Part shown: positions 26,416 to 34,629 of the stretch, one piece after another
How positions within the stretch are numbered: position 1 is the first letter of the stretch
How the letters are laid out: each line of letters begins with the position of its first letter
NCBI RefSeq assembly: GCF_039645985.1
Contig: NZ_CP147919.1
Location: 620,001 to 684,000 of the forward strand
Direction of reading: 5' to 3'
Origin: Sulfurimonas sp. HSL3-7
GTDB taxonomy: Bacteria; Campylobacterota; Campylobacteria; Campylobacterales; Sulfurimonadaceae
Length of the DNA: 64,000 bases
The notes under the pieces: generated by a model
What the model was told of the DNA's origin: nothing
Databases searched by the model: none
What the model saw: the letters and a program-made list of their open reading frames with translations, nothing else
Translations under genes and position numbers: made by a program

Positions 26416-27536
26416 TGAGTGAACTACAGCTCAAAGACCTTTATGACGGTTTTCGCAACCCGGATACGATCCGCTCTTTGGCAAAGCAGATCGCACGGGA
26501 GGCCGAGAAGCTCGAGGCACCTTTGCGTATTATGGAGGTATGCGGAGGGCATACCCACACCATCATGAAGTACGGACTGCCGCAGCTGCTTCCCGATTCG
26601 ATCTCTTTTATTCACGGTCCCGGCTGCCCTGTCTGTATTATGCCCAAAGAGCGCATCGACCACGCCATTGCCCTGGCAAAAATGGAAAACACGATCCTGG
26701 TGACGCTCGGCGATATGATCCGGGTACCCGGTTCCAAGACCTCTTTGGCTCAGGAGCGTGCGGCCGGCTATGACATACGGCCGCTCTATACACCGGCGGA
26801 CGCGCTGAAGATCGCGAAAGAGAACCCCGACAAAAAAGTGATCTTCTTTGCTATAGGTTTTGAGACGACGACCCCCATGACGACGGCCGTTATAAAAGCG
26901 ACGGTGGAGCAAAAGATCAAAAACCTCTTTTTCCATATCAACCATGTGCTTGTACCGCCGGCGGTCGATGCCATTATGGCAGACGGAAAGGCCCGGATCA
27001 ATGCCTTTATCGGCCCCTCCCACGTCAGTGTCATAGCCGGTGCCAAGATCTATCAGCCGATCCCGCTTGCCTACAGAACCCCTGTCGTCGTTTCAGGATT
27101 TGAGCCGGTCGATGTGCTGCAGGGGATCCTGATGACCGTACGCCAGCAGGTGCAGAACAGGGCGGAACTCGAGATCGAATATACCCGATCGGTGACGATG
27201 GAGGGCAATACAAAAGCCCAGAAGCTGATAGAGACCTACCTGCAGCCGCGTCCGCACTTCCGCTGGCGGGGCATCGGCGACATTGAGCGCAGTGCGTTGG
27301 AGCTGAGGCCTGAATTTGCCTATCTGGATGCTGAAAAACTCTTTGGCGATGTGCTGCCGAACGAGCCCATCGATGACCACAAGCTCTGTATCTGCGGGAC
27401 GATCTTGAAGGGGCTTGCCAAACCGATGGACTGCAAGGTCTTCGGCAAAGCCTGCACCCCGAACACGCCGCTCGGCAGCTGTATGGTCAGTTCGGAAGGA
27501 GCCTGTAATGCGTACTACCGTTATCAAGGTGTGTGA
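26415..27536 (+). CDS. hypD: Hydrogenase formation protein HypD
   Basis: HypD carries a [4Fe-4S] cluster and is the scaffold on which the Fe(CN)2CO group is built with HypC and HypE. Motifs seen are VCGGHTHTIMKYG, GPGCPVCIMP, FFAIGFETTTPMT, PVVVSGFEP and a C-terminal Cys-rich stretch (LCICGTILKG, CKVFGKACTP, GSCMVSSEGACNAYYRY). The 373 residues make a complete protein. Its stop at 27534-27536 is followed by a hairpin element and then a second copy of the last 17 codons, so the gene no longer overlaps hypE. Confidence 0.96.
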   Translation: MSELQLKDLYDGFRNPDTIRSLAKQIAREAEKLEAPLRIMEVCGGHTHTIMKYGLPQLLPDSISFIHGPGCPVCIMPKERIDHAIALAKMENTILVTLGDMIRVPGSKTSLAQERAAGYDIRPLYTPADALKIAKENPDKKVIFFAIGFETTTPMTTAVIKATVEQKIKNLFFHINHVLVPPAVDAIMADGKARINAFIGPSHVSVIAGAKIYQPIPLAYRTPVVVSGFEPVDVLQGILMTVRQQVQNRAELEIEYTRSVTMEGNTKAQKLIETYLQPRPHFRWRGIGDIERSALELRPEFAYLDAEKLFGDVLPNEPIDDHKLCICGTILKGLAKPMDCKVFGKACTPNTPLGSCMVSSEGACNAYYRYQGV

Positions 27537-27541
27537 CTTCT

Positions 27542-27605
27542 GCCCCGTAGGGGCTAGCTTTAGTGCCACAGCGGCCAGCGAAAGCAAACGGGCTTTTGCC
27601 CGTTT
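27542..27605. repeat. Intergenic hairpin element, copy C, between hypD and hypD-tail remnant
   Basis: The element has a 5-bp stem GCCCC-GTA-GGGGC (27542-27554), a linker ending CAGCGAAAGC, and a perfect 8-bp hairpin AAACGGGC-TTTT-GCCCGTTT (27586-27605). Its layout matches the element at 8737-8796. It separates the hypD stop from the duplicated hypD 3' end. Confidence 0.5.
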
Positions 27606-27624
27606 GGTGTGTCAAAATGGTGTC

Positions 27625-27684
27625 ATGGTCAGCAGCGAGGGGGCTTGCAACGCCTATTACCGTTATGCAGGGGTGCAGGCATGA
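27625..27684 (+). pseudogene. Detached second copy of the hypD 3' end
   Basis: These 60 bases encode MVSSEGACNAYYRYAGVQA and a stop that overlaps the hypE start as ATGA, the junction expected for an intact hypD-hypE pair. The peptide equals the hypD C-terminus at 16 of 17 shared residues, but ten of those codons differ only by synonymous changes (for example AGT TCG GAA GGA against AGC AGC GAG GGG). It is a remnant of a different hypD allele, not a recent local copy. No start codon or gene body precedes it. Confidence 0.75.
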
Positions 27685-28679
27685 AAGTCGTACAGCTCAG
27701 CCACGGCGGCGGCGGTGAAGAGACCAATACGCTTATCCGTGATCTTTTCTACAAACACTTCAGTAACGATATCCTCATCAAAGCCGAAGACGCCGCCGTA
27801 TTGGAGGTCAATAAAAAGATCGCCTTTACGACCGACAGCTTTACCGTCAGCCCCATCTTTTTCAACGGCGGCGATATCGGAAAGCTTGCTGTTGCCGGAA
27901 CGGTCAATGACCTCGCGATGATGGGTGCGCGGCCGCTTTATCTGAGTGCCGCTTTTATGGTCGAGGAGGGGTTTTCCTTCGGTGACCTTGAGCAGATCGT
28001 GGAGAGTATGGCCAAAGAGCTGGTCAAGTCCGGTGCCAGGATCGTCTGCGGCGATACCAAAGTGGTACCGCGGGGAAGCGTCGACAAGCTTTTCATCAAC
28101 ACGGCGGGCATCGGTGAGATTGAAAAAGAGGGTATCTCTACGCTTAATCTTAAAGAAGAGGATGTCATCATCGCCTCGCGGGATATCGGCCGTCACGGTG
28201 CTACCGTACTTATGGCGAGGGAAAATCTTGATGTGAGTGCCGATCTTCAAAGCGACTGTGAGACGCTCTGGCCTGCAGTCGAGGCGCTCATCGGGGGGAA
28301 TATCGCCATACATGCCATGCGCGATGCGACCCGCGGCGGCCTCTCTGCCGTGCTGAACGAGTGGGCCCAAAGCAGCCGTGTCTGCCTCGAGATCGAAGAG
28401 GATGGTGTGGCGATCTGTGATGAGGTACGCGGTATCTGTGAGATGTTCGGCTTCGAAGCGATGGACTTTGCCAATGAGGGGAGCTTTGTGCTTGCGGTGG
28501 CACCGGCGGACGCCGATGCCGCGATCGAGATCTTGCGCAGGTTCGATTTTTGTGAAAACGCTTCGATCATCGGTCGTGTCACACAAAAATATCCTGCCAA
28601 AGTCGTTCTCCGCTCGAACTATGGCAGCAGCCGTTTTCTCGATCTGCCAAAAGGCGAGCTTTTGCCGAGGATCTGCTGA
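27681..28679 (+). CDS. hypE: Carbamoyl phosphate-dependent hydrogenase maturation protein HypE
   Basis: HypE accepts the carbamoyl group from HypF on its C-terminal Cys and dehydrates it to thiocyanate with ATP. The 332-residue protein has the N-terminal LSHGGGGEETNTLI, the PurM-like core (FTTDSFTVSPIFF, GDIGKLAVAGTVNDLAMMGA, DATRGGLSAVLNEWA), and ends in PRIC with the reactive Cys as last residue. The start at 27681 lies on the hypD-tail remnant as ATGA; longer frames upstream run through the remnant and are not credible. The stop overlaps hypA (TGATG). Confidence 0.97.
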   Translation: MKVVQLSHGGGGEETNTLIRDLFYKHFSNDILIKAEDAAVLEVNKKIAFTTDSFTVSPIFFNGGDIGKLAVAGTVNDLAMMGARPLYLSAAFMVEEGFSFGDLEQIVESMAKELVKSGARIVCGDTKVVPRGSVDKLFINTAGIGEIEKEGISTLNLKEEDVIIASRDIGRHGATVLMARENLDVSADLQSDCETLWPAVEALIGGNIAIHAMRDATRGGLSAVLNEWAQSSRVCLEIEEDGVAICDEVRGICEMFGFEAMDFANEGSFVLAVAPADADAAIEILRRFDFCENASIIGRVTQKYPAKVVLRSNYGSSRFLDLPKGELLPRIC

Positions 28680-29020
28680 TGCACGAATATTCTGTTGTCC
28701 AGGCACTTATGGAGCAGGTTGAGAGGCTCGCTGTTGAGCACAGTGCCCAAAAGGTGACCAAGGTGATCGTCAAGATCGGTGTGATGAGCGGGGTGGAACC
28801 GCATCTGCTAGAGATCGCGTTCAATACATTCAAAGAGAAGAGTATCTGTGACGCGGCGGAGTTTGTCATGAATATACAGCCACTGGCGATTGTGTGCAGA
28901 GCGTGTCACGTGAGGAGCGAACTCAATGCCGTTCACTACTGCTGCCCGGCATGCGGGAGTATCGATGTCGAGGTCGTTGACGGGGAAGATATGTTCCTCA
29001 TGAGCCTGGAGATGGAATAA
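28679..29020 (+). CDS. hypA: Hydrogenase/urease nickel chaperone HypA
   Basis: HypA hands nickel to the hydrogenase large subunit together with HypB. The 113-residue protein starts MHEYS with the nickel-binding His2, and has the zinc site formed by CRACHV and CCPACGS (one CxxC pair each) near residues 74-98. Length is typical. It overlaps hypE and is the last canonical hyp gene of this operon. Confidence 0.97.
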   Translation: MHEYSVVQALMEQVERLAVEHSAQKVTKVIVKIGVMSGVEPHLLEIAFNTFKEKSICDAAEFVMNIQPLAIVCRACHVRSELNAVHYCCPACGSIDVEVVDGEDMFLMSLEME

Positions 29021-29032
29021 AGGGAGTAGAGA

Positions 29033-29782
29033 ATGCAAGACTATTGGGAAGCGTATATGAAACCCATGGAAGGTCATCCGGCTATGGTCTCTTTCAATGC
29101 GGGGGTTTCGGCTGACGTGCCGGATAGAGCGTTCGGCTACGTCGGCTTTGTGAAAGTACCGTTAAAGATCCCCGGGGCAGAAGGCCTTATAGCACCGAAG
29201 GAAGAAGATGATATAAGTTTCATCGAGGACCGTTTGGAAATGGAGTCTTTACGTTACCGCGCCGGTAAATATATCGGCCGGATCATCACACAGGGTGAAG
29301 TCAATTTTATCTACTGTTTAAAGCTTGATTTTGAGTGGGGCGATACTGTCAATGCCGCAATGCGAAATTTCGAAACATACACTTTCACGTTCGGTTCCCG
29401 CGTTGATACGGAATGGGAAGTGTATCAAAAGCTTCTCTTCCCGACACCTAAAGAGTGGCAGATCATTCAGAACCATCACGCCTGTGACCGGCTAAAGGAA
29501 GCCGGGGACAACCTTTTTCTTACCCGGGCCATCGAGCACAAAACCTATTTTGATCTTTCTGAAAACCGTGAGCTGTTCAAAAAACAGATAGAGGCAGAAG
29601 GATTTCATATTCAAAAAGAGATAGAACCTTCAGACGATATTGCCCTATGCGGCCTGATCTTCTATAGGCGTGACCGGCCCTACTATTACGATATCGACGC
29701 ACTGACACTTTCGCTAATCGATCTGACGGAAGCGTTGGGTGGTCAATATGATGGCTGGGAAACGAGTCTGGTCAAAAGTTGA
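29033..29782 (+). CDS. DUF695 / RraB-like two-domain protein
   Basis: The N-terminal 130 residues resemble DUF695 (FETYTFTFGSRVDTEWEVY). The C-terminal 110 residues resemble RraB, the RNase E inhibitor family: AGDNLFLTRAIEHKTYFDL, then a Glu-rich helix, then EALGGQYDGWETSL at the end. Both assignments are by recognition of conserved stretches. The gene begins 12 bases after hypA with a GGGAG site, so it is transcribed with the hyp genes. A link to RNA turnover or to hydrogenase expression is not shown by the sequence. Confidence 0.7.
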   Translation: MQDYWEAYMKPMEGHPAMVSFNAGVSADVPDRAFGYVGFVKVPLKIPGAEGLIAPKEEDDISFIEDRLEMESLRYRAGKYIGRIITQGEVNFIYCLKLDFEWGDTVNAAMRNFETYTFTFGSRVDTEWEVYQKLLFPTPKEWQIIQNHHACDRLKEAGDNLFLTRAIEHKTYFDLSENRELFKKQIEAEGFHIQKEIEPSDDIALCGLIFYRRDRPYYYDIDALTLSLIDLTEALGGQYDGWETSLVKS

Positions 29783-30079
29783 GATAGAGGAGTATCCTCT
29801 TTACACAGGGTAAATGAGCGATCGTTTGTATGGCTGTCATTGGGAAAATTGAGTCTACCCGGCCGGCATTAGTATCGAACAAGCTCCGGGAATATGTTTT
29901 TGCTGTATCTGCGTTTAACTTTGTCAACTTAAAAGGTGTTCAATCAACTGTACGAACAGACACTGTTACTCTGCAAAGTCAACAGAATATTACGCTGTGT
30001 TTTTCCTCTGTCTGCTCTTCGTGGATCCTTTTGGAAGTTGTTCTGGCCTCTTATATGGTTGCGTCGTGATTATGTCGTT
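29783..30079. other. Gene-free stretch after the hyp operon
   Basis: About 300 bases contain no convincing gene. A short hairpin (AGAGGA-GTA-TCCTCT, 29786-29800) just after the stop may be a weak terminator for the hyp operon, though its T tract is only three bases. A 79-codon open frame at 29830 has no ribosome-binding site or recognisable domain and is probably chance. Confidence 0.45.
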
Positions 30080-30544
30080 TCAGTCGCTGATCGGGATGTA
30101 GGCAAACCCTTCATTCTGCTTGTCGATCAGGCCGATCGCGGCATTGGGTACCATCGTCACAAAATCATAGATCTCTTTTTTCTGGAGCTTATTGCTGACG
30201 CGGCCCGAGTCGCACATCAGAAATTTTACTTCGTAGGTATCGGCCATTGCCGCAATCCGTTTTTCAAGTTCGGGCTGGGCTTTGACCAGCTCCTTCTCCT
30301 TACTGAAAGGGGAATGCCCCGGATCTTTGAGAAAGAACTTGTATGCGCCGCCGTGAATGACTACGGCGACGTCGAGCTCTTTGAGCGATCCTTCGTAATG
30401 CGCCTTATGGGCGGCAATACCTTTGAGGACTTTTTTTTCAAATGTCTGCAGTTTGCCCGCTGTCAGGTCAAAAACGACTTTGACGGCATCTTCATCGGCT
30501 TGCAGCAGCCCGATCAATGTCAGCAGTAAAACAATCTTTCGCAT
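30080..30544 (-). CDS. Secreted DsrE/F-like protein
   Basis: A signal peptide (MRKIVLLLTLIGLLQA) precedes a 135-residue domain with the DsrE-type fold pattern: KVVFDLTAGK, then DVAVVIHGGAYKFFLKD, MADTYEVKFLMCDSG and MVPNAAIGLIDKQNEGFAYIPI. A single Cys in LMCDSG sits where DsrE proteins place an active Cys. Periplasmic proteins of this kind are common in sulfur-oxidising Campylobacterota, but the sulfur substrate is not known. It stands alone, divergent from the DUF2202 gene. Confidence 0.72.
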   Translation of the reverse strand: MRKIVLLLTLIGLLQADEDAVKVVFDLTAGKLQTFEKKVLKGIAAHKAHYEGSLKELDVAVVIHGGAYKFFLKDPGHSPFSKEKELVKAQPELEKRIAAMADTYEVKFLMCDSGRVSNKLQKKEIYDFVTMVPNAAIGLIDKQNEGFAYIPISD

Positions 30545-30753
30545 CGTGTCTCCTTGGATAGTGTAGGGATATGATATCTATGAAATGTAAAAGCAGTATA
30601 AATTTTTATAGAAAGCAGCATTTTCACTTGCCGGGCGGAGTCGAAAGGGGATTGCAATCGAAAAATGTATAATAAAAAATAATATAAATTTCATGATTTT
30701 TTCATTCCGCGTCTGTACAATAGCCTCGAAATAAAAATCAAGGAGTACATAAC

Positions 30754-31293
30754 ATGGTAAGAAAAGTGGTAATGGCCGGATTGGCCGCAGCAGTGATGAC
30801 AACGGGGGCCTTCGCCGCAAAAACTGTGACAACGACAGTGACGTTGACGGAGGAACAGTTGGACACGCTGGTCTTCGTCTATCAGGAGGAGAAAGTGGCA
30901 CGCGATACCTATATCACACTGGGCGATATCTATTCCAATCAGACGGTCTTTGCCAATATTCAGTCATCGGAACAGGAACACATCGATAAAGCCGAGGGAC
31001 TCTGCGATACATACGGTGCCGATACGTCAGCCATAAACGAGCAGGAAGTCGGTGAGTTCGTTGTTCCGGTACTCCAGGAGCTTTACGATACGCTGGTCGC
31101 GCAGGGAAGCCAGTCGGAGTTGAGTGCGCTGATGGTGGGCGAATATATCGAGATCACAGACATTGATGATCTGGAAGAGGCGGAAGTCGGTATGCCTAGC
31201 GATGTCGTCAGTACCTATGAAAATCTCAAAGAGGGATCATTGAGCCATCTGGCCGCGTTCCGCGATGCGATCGATGCCTATAGCAACCGCTAA
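30754..31293 (+). CDS. Secreted DUF2202 ferritin-like protein
   Basis: The protein has a signal peptide ending AFAAK near residue 23 and a helical domain of the DUF2202 type. Conserved Glu and His residues typical of ferritin-like iron sites are seen in FVYQEEKVARDTYI, QSSEQEHIDKAEGL and LKEGSLSHLAAFRDAI. Such proteins are thought to bind a di-metal centre; the reaction is unknown. A good ribosome-binding site (AAGGAG) precedes the ATG, and its stop overlaps the next gene (TAATG). Confidence 0.82.
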   Translation: MVRKVVMAGLAAAVMTTGAFAAKTVTTTVTLTEEQLDTLVFVYQEEKVARDTYITLGDIYSNQTVFANIQSSEQEHIDKAEGLCDTYGADTSAINEQEVGEFVVPVLQELYDTLVAQGSQSELSALMVGEYIEITDIDDLEEAEVGMPSDVVSTYENLKEGSLSHLAAFRDAIDAYSNR

Positions 31294-31745
31294 TGGTGAA
31301 GACCGCTCTTGCACTCTACTTCCTCGTTGCTGCATCGCTTGGCAATGAAGTTAACCTGCATTCGCCGACGGCTGCGGTCGCTTCATATTATGCCGCGATG
31401 AACGAAGGTAATCTTACAGCTTTGGAACAGACGATGGTCCGGGACTCTTATGATCTGGATGTTCAGGTCTATGCCCTCTCCATCGCATTTCAGGACAAGA
31501 CCTTTCGTACGATCCTGAAGCAGTATAAAGAGAGCCCTGAGGCAAGGGAGATTGTCAAAAAAGAGGTCGAAAAAAAACTTCGCAATCGCCCCGATAAAAC
31601 GCCGGCGTCTTTACGTGTCATGGCGACAGACGATGCCCGTGCTCTCGTACGGTTCACGGAAGAGGGAAAGCCGAAACAGCTCTATCTCTCCCGACATAAC
31701 GGGTTCTGGAAGATCGACTACAAAGCGGGCCGAAAACGCCATTAA
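31293..31745 (+). CDS. Secreted NTF2-like protein of unknown function
   Basis: This 150-residue protein begins with a signal peptide (ALALYFLVAASLG). The pattern PTAAVASYYAAMNEGNLTALEQ and the later strands (ARALVRFTEEGKPKQLYL, GFWKIDYK) suggest an NTF2-like (DUF4878-type) fold. No catalytic residue is apparent. It is translationally coupled to the DUF2202 gene, so the two probably act together in the periplasm. Confidence 0.6.
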   Translation: MVKTALALYFLVAASLGNEVNLHSPTAAVASYYAAMNEGNLTALEQTMVRDSYDLDVQVYALSIAFQDKTFRTILKQYKESPEAREIVKKEVEKKLRNRPDKTPASLRVMATDDARALVRFTEEGKPKQLYLSRHNGFWKIDYKAGRKRH

Positions 31746-31773
31746 AGTACACGACTGTATACTGAAGGGTTGA

Positions 31774-32004
31774 CTACTTTTCGCAGTAGAGCGCAGCCCT
31801 TGTTTCATATGAGGCCAGGGTCGCTCTTGCGTAGTCGTCGTCGCGCATTTTGGCCTTGTAGTCGGCTATCTTCTTTTTAAAAAGTTTACATAGCTCTTCA
31901 TTTTTGGTTATGGGGGTCTTTTCGACTTTTGCGAACGAGACCGTATCGGCCGCCATGAGCTCCATTGTAAGACAGACCACTGCTGTCAAGATCATTTTTC
32001 TCAT
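31774..32004 (-). CDS. Small secreted protein of unknown function
   Basis: This 76-residue protein has a signal peptide (MILTAVVCLTMELMA) and a mature part of about 55 charged residues with two Cys (ELCKLF and ALYCEK) that could form a disulfide. I chose the ATG at 32004 because AAGGA lies seven bases upstream; a GTG sits one codon earlier. I do not recognise the family. It is convergent with the NTF2-like gene. Confidence 0.55.
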   Translation of the reverse strand: MRKMILTAVVCLTMELMAADTVSFAKVEKTPITKNEELCKLFKKKIADYKAKMRDDDYARATLASYETRAALYCEK

Positions 32005-32143
32005 CACTCTATCCTTGCTATATGCTTCGCATTATATAATTCTATCTAAATATGGTATTTAATAGATGCATAAAAAGAGATTATTTACATCATAGCGCAA
32101 AAAGGGCAGCGGATTGATTCCGGTCTCAGAGGAGGCCGTGGCT

Positions 32144-34627
32144 TTAGCTGCGACTGCCGTGGCAAAAGGCCTTCAATGCATCGATGCCGAGAGGTTTTGA
32201 GTAAAAATAACCCTGGACTTCATCACACTGTTCCTGTTTCAGGAGGGCTACCTGCGAGGCTGTTTCGACACCTTCGGCTGTAATCTCGAGATCGAAGGTC
32301 TTGGCGAGAGCGATGATCGCCTTTGTAATGGCAATATGTTCCGTGGAATCCGGCAGACCGTCGGTAAAGGATTTGTCGATCTTTAGGCGTGTGACCGGCA
32401 GTTTCTGCAGGTAGCTCATCGACGAATAGCCGGTGCCGAAATCATCGATAGCAAGGTTGACGCCCATTGCGCGGATCTCCTGCAGCGTCTGCATCATTTT
32501 CTGGGTATTTGTCGCGATATAGCTTTCGGTTATCTCAAGCTCTATCTGGTTAGCCGCGATACCTGTTGCCGCGATAACGCGTTTGAGCGTTGCTGTCATA
32601 TCGCTGTGTATCAACTGGATGCTGGAGACGTTGATACTGATATATTCAAGTGCATAGCCTTCCTCGAGCAGTTTGACAAAATCGCTACAGGCCTGCCTCA
32701 GGACCCATTCGCCGACAGGGATGATGAGATGGGTCTCTTCCGCAAGGGCGATAAAATGCTCTGTCGGGACAAAGCCGAGTTTCGGACTATGCCATCTTAT
32801 CAGCGCTTCGACGGCAGTGGTTCTACCGTTGTGCAGGGAGACCTTCGGCTGGTAAAGCAGGGTGAACTCGTCGCTCTTCTCTACGGCAGATGTCAAAGCC
32901 CGGGTCTGCATGGTCCGCTCTTCCAGAAAATCAGACAGTTTTTTGGAGAAAAAGGTGTGGCGGTTTCGTCCTTTCTCTTTGGACTTGTACATTGCCAGGT
33001 CGGCATTTTTAATGAGTGTCATACTGTTACGCCCGTCGTCCGGGTAGAGTGCGATACCGATACTGGCGGTGATGCTGATCTTGTGTTCTCCACAGAGGAA
33101 GGGGGTTTTGAAATCGTCGTGTATCTTCTTTACCACCGTATTGATCTCGTCGATATCGTTAACCTCTTCGATCAAAACGGTAAACTCGTCACCGCCGATG
33201 CGTGCAAGTGTGTCTGTCTTCCGCAGACCCTCTTCCAGGCGTTCGGAGACGGCCTTGAGCAGTTCGTCGCCGATATTGTGCCCGAGGGTGTCGTTGGTCT
33301 GTTTGAAGTGGTCGCAGTCGAGAAACAGGACCGCCGCTTTTGTGCCGTTTCGCTTGGAGAGTTCGATGGCATGGTCAAGGCGCTGTCTGAAGAGCCTTCG
33401 GTTAGGAAGGTCGGTCAGGGCATCGTGATAGGAGAGGTACTCGAGGTCCTCCTGTGATGTCTGCAGGGCAGATTCACGTTCACGAACAGTCATGGCAAGT
33501 TGACGCATGTTTGTGGAAATGGTCTCAAGTTCATCGCCCGTATTGACCAGTTTGGAGCGGGAATAATCCCCATTTTCGATCTTTCTGATCTGTTCCATCA
33601 GTGTCTCCATAGGTCTTGAGAGGGTGCGTGCAAAGAGAAAACGCAGCATCAGCAGTACAGTAACAGTGCCAAAGAGCAGAAAGAATACAAGCTTCTTTCT
33701 GTTTTCGTCGAGTGCATTTTTGAGCAGTGCTTTATTCAGGGTGGCGATGAGATAGACCGGACCGTTTTCGGTCTGAAGACTTGCTGCACCGTAGTACGCT
33801 TCGTCCGTCTGGCTGATATGCATCTGCTCAAGTACCTTGTCCTCGAGCAGCGGGCTGGCATAGCGGGCATATCTCTGGTCCTGGCTGGCCGCTACTATCA
33901 TGTCAAGATCCTCCGACAGGGCGTTCAGATACGTCTTGCCGAACTGACAGGCTATCTCAATATGGGCCAGGACCTCTTTGCTGGCACTCGAAAAGATGCT
34001 CCGATGGGATCGGACAGAGATCTCGTCCTGAAAAAAGTGGTAGGTGATGAGGGCGTGATGGGCAAGCTGGTCGTTGCGGTAATAGGAGATATGTTTGAAC
34101 GGTATCTGCGGGTGTTCCTGAAAAGGTTTTTTTATGTAGAGGGGCTGATGCTCGTGTTTGCAGTAGAGAACTCTTGAACCGTTTTGATAAGAGATGAAGT
34201 TGAGACAGTAGCCGTCGGCTTCCTTTACGACATAAGCAATCAGCTCTTCATTTTTGTCATAGAGCGCGATATCGTGCTTGAGCGAAAGTTTTACCTTGGT
34301 CAGCAGCAGCTGGGCAATGTTTTTCTTCTCTTCGTCGAGCAGGATGGTGTTGTAGTGCATTTTGTCCTGATAGTTGTTGATCAGGTCGATCGATGCAAGG
34401 ATACTTTCATCGCTCTGGATGAAAACAGTTCCCTTTGAAAGGTCATCGGTGATTTTGGACAGGTCGGATGACATACGGTGAAAGCCGTGATACATCCGTT
34501 TCTGCGTGGTCTGAAAATAGTTTTCTTTTAAAAAGGTGTCAAAATAGAAGCCGAGTGCGGCGGAAGAGAGAACAATGATCACAATAAGAAGCAGTGAAAG
34601 CTTGTTTGTCAGGCTGAAATTTTTCAT
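32144..34627 (-). CDS. Membrane GGDEF-EAL cyclic-di-GMP enzyme with periplasmic sensor
   Basis: Domain order is: membrane segment (residues 8-28), periplasmic sensor of about 270 residues, second membrane segment near 305-325, HAMP, GGDEF (RIGGDEF near 477, intact) and EAL (VEALIRW near 606, with DDFGTGYSSMSYL and TAEGVE). Both catalytic sites look intact, so it could make or break cyclic di-GMP. It follows a periplasmic binding protein gene by two bases. I use the ATG at 34627; a TTG at 34633 overlaps the upstream stop. The pairing suggests that the binding protein presents a ligand to the sensor domain. Confidence 0.88.
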   Translation of the reverse strand: MKNFSLTNKLSLLLIVIIVLSSAALGFYFDTFLKENYFQTTQKRMYHGFHRMSSDLSKITDDLSKGTVFIQSDESILASIDLINNYQDKMHYNTILLDEEKKNIAQLLLTKVKLSLKHDIALYDKNEELIAYVVKEADGYCLNFISYQNGSRVLYCKHEHQPLYIKKPFQEHPQIPFKHISYYRNDQLAHHALITYHFFQDEISVRSHRSIFSSASKEVLAHIEIACQFGKTYLNALSEDLDMIVAASQDQRYARYASPLLEDKVLEQMHISQTDEAYYGAASLQTENGPVYLIATLNKALLKNALDENRKKLVFFLLFGTVTVLLMLRFLFARTLSRPMETLMEQIRKIENGDYSRSKLVNTGDELETISTNMRQLAMTVRERESALQTSQEDLEYLSYHDALTDLPNRRLFRQRLDHAIELSKRNGTKAAVLFLDCDHFKQTNDTLGHNIGDELLKAVSERLEEGLRKTDTLARIGGDEFTVLIEEVNDIDEINTVVKKIHDDFKTPFLCGEHKISITASIGIALYPDDGRNSMTLIKNADLAMYKSKEKGRNRHTFFSKKLSDFLEERTMQTRALTSAVEKSDEFTLLYQPKVSLHNGRTTAVEALIRWHSPKLGFVPTEHFIALAEETHLIIPVGEWVLRQACSDFVKLLEEGYALEYISINVSSIQLIHSDMTATLKRVIAATGIAANQIELEITESYIATNTQKMMQTLQEIRAMGVNLAIDDFGTGYSSMSYLQKLPVTRLKIDKSFTDGLPDSTEHIAITKAIIALAKTFDLEITAEGVETASQVALLKQEQCDEVQGYFYSKPLGIDALKAFCHGSRS

Positions 34628-34629
34628 GG

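Noticed and set aside
27609-27680. Upstream extension of hypE
   Set aside because: It reads the hypD-tail remnant in another frame; HypE proteins begin at the LSHGGGG region, which the ATG at 27681 provides.
11051-29782. Hydrogenase region as a genomic island integrated at the tRNA gene
   Set aside because: The tRNA lies at its left edge, but I see no integrase and no repeated tRNA 3' end at the right edge; the idea stays unsupported.
29830-30069. 79-codon frame after the hyp operon
   Set aside because: No ribosome-binding site, no recognisable domain, atypical composition.
32606-33457. Plus-strand frame opposite the GGDEF-EAL gene
   Set aside because: Antisense shadow of a well-supported gene with no domain of its own.
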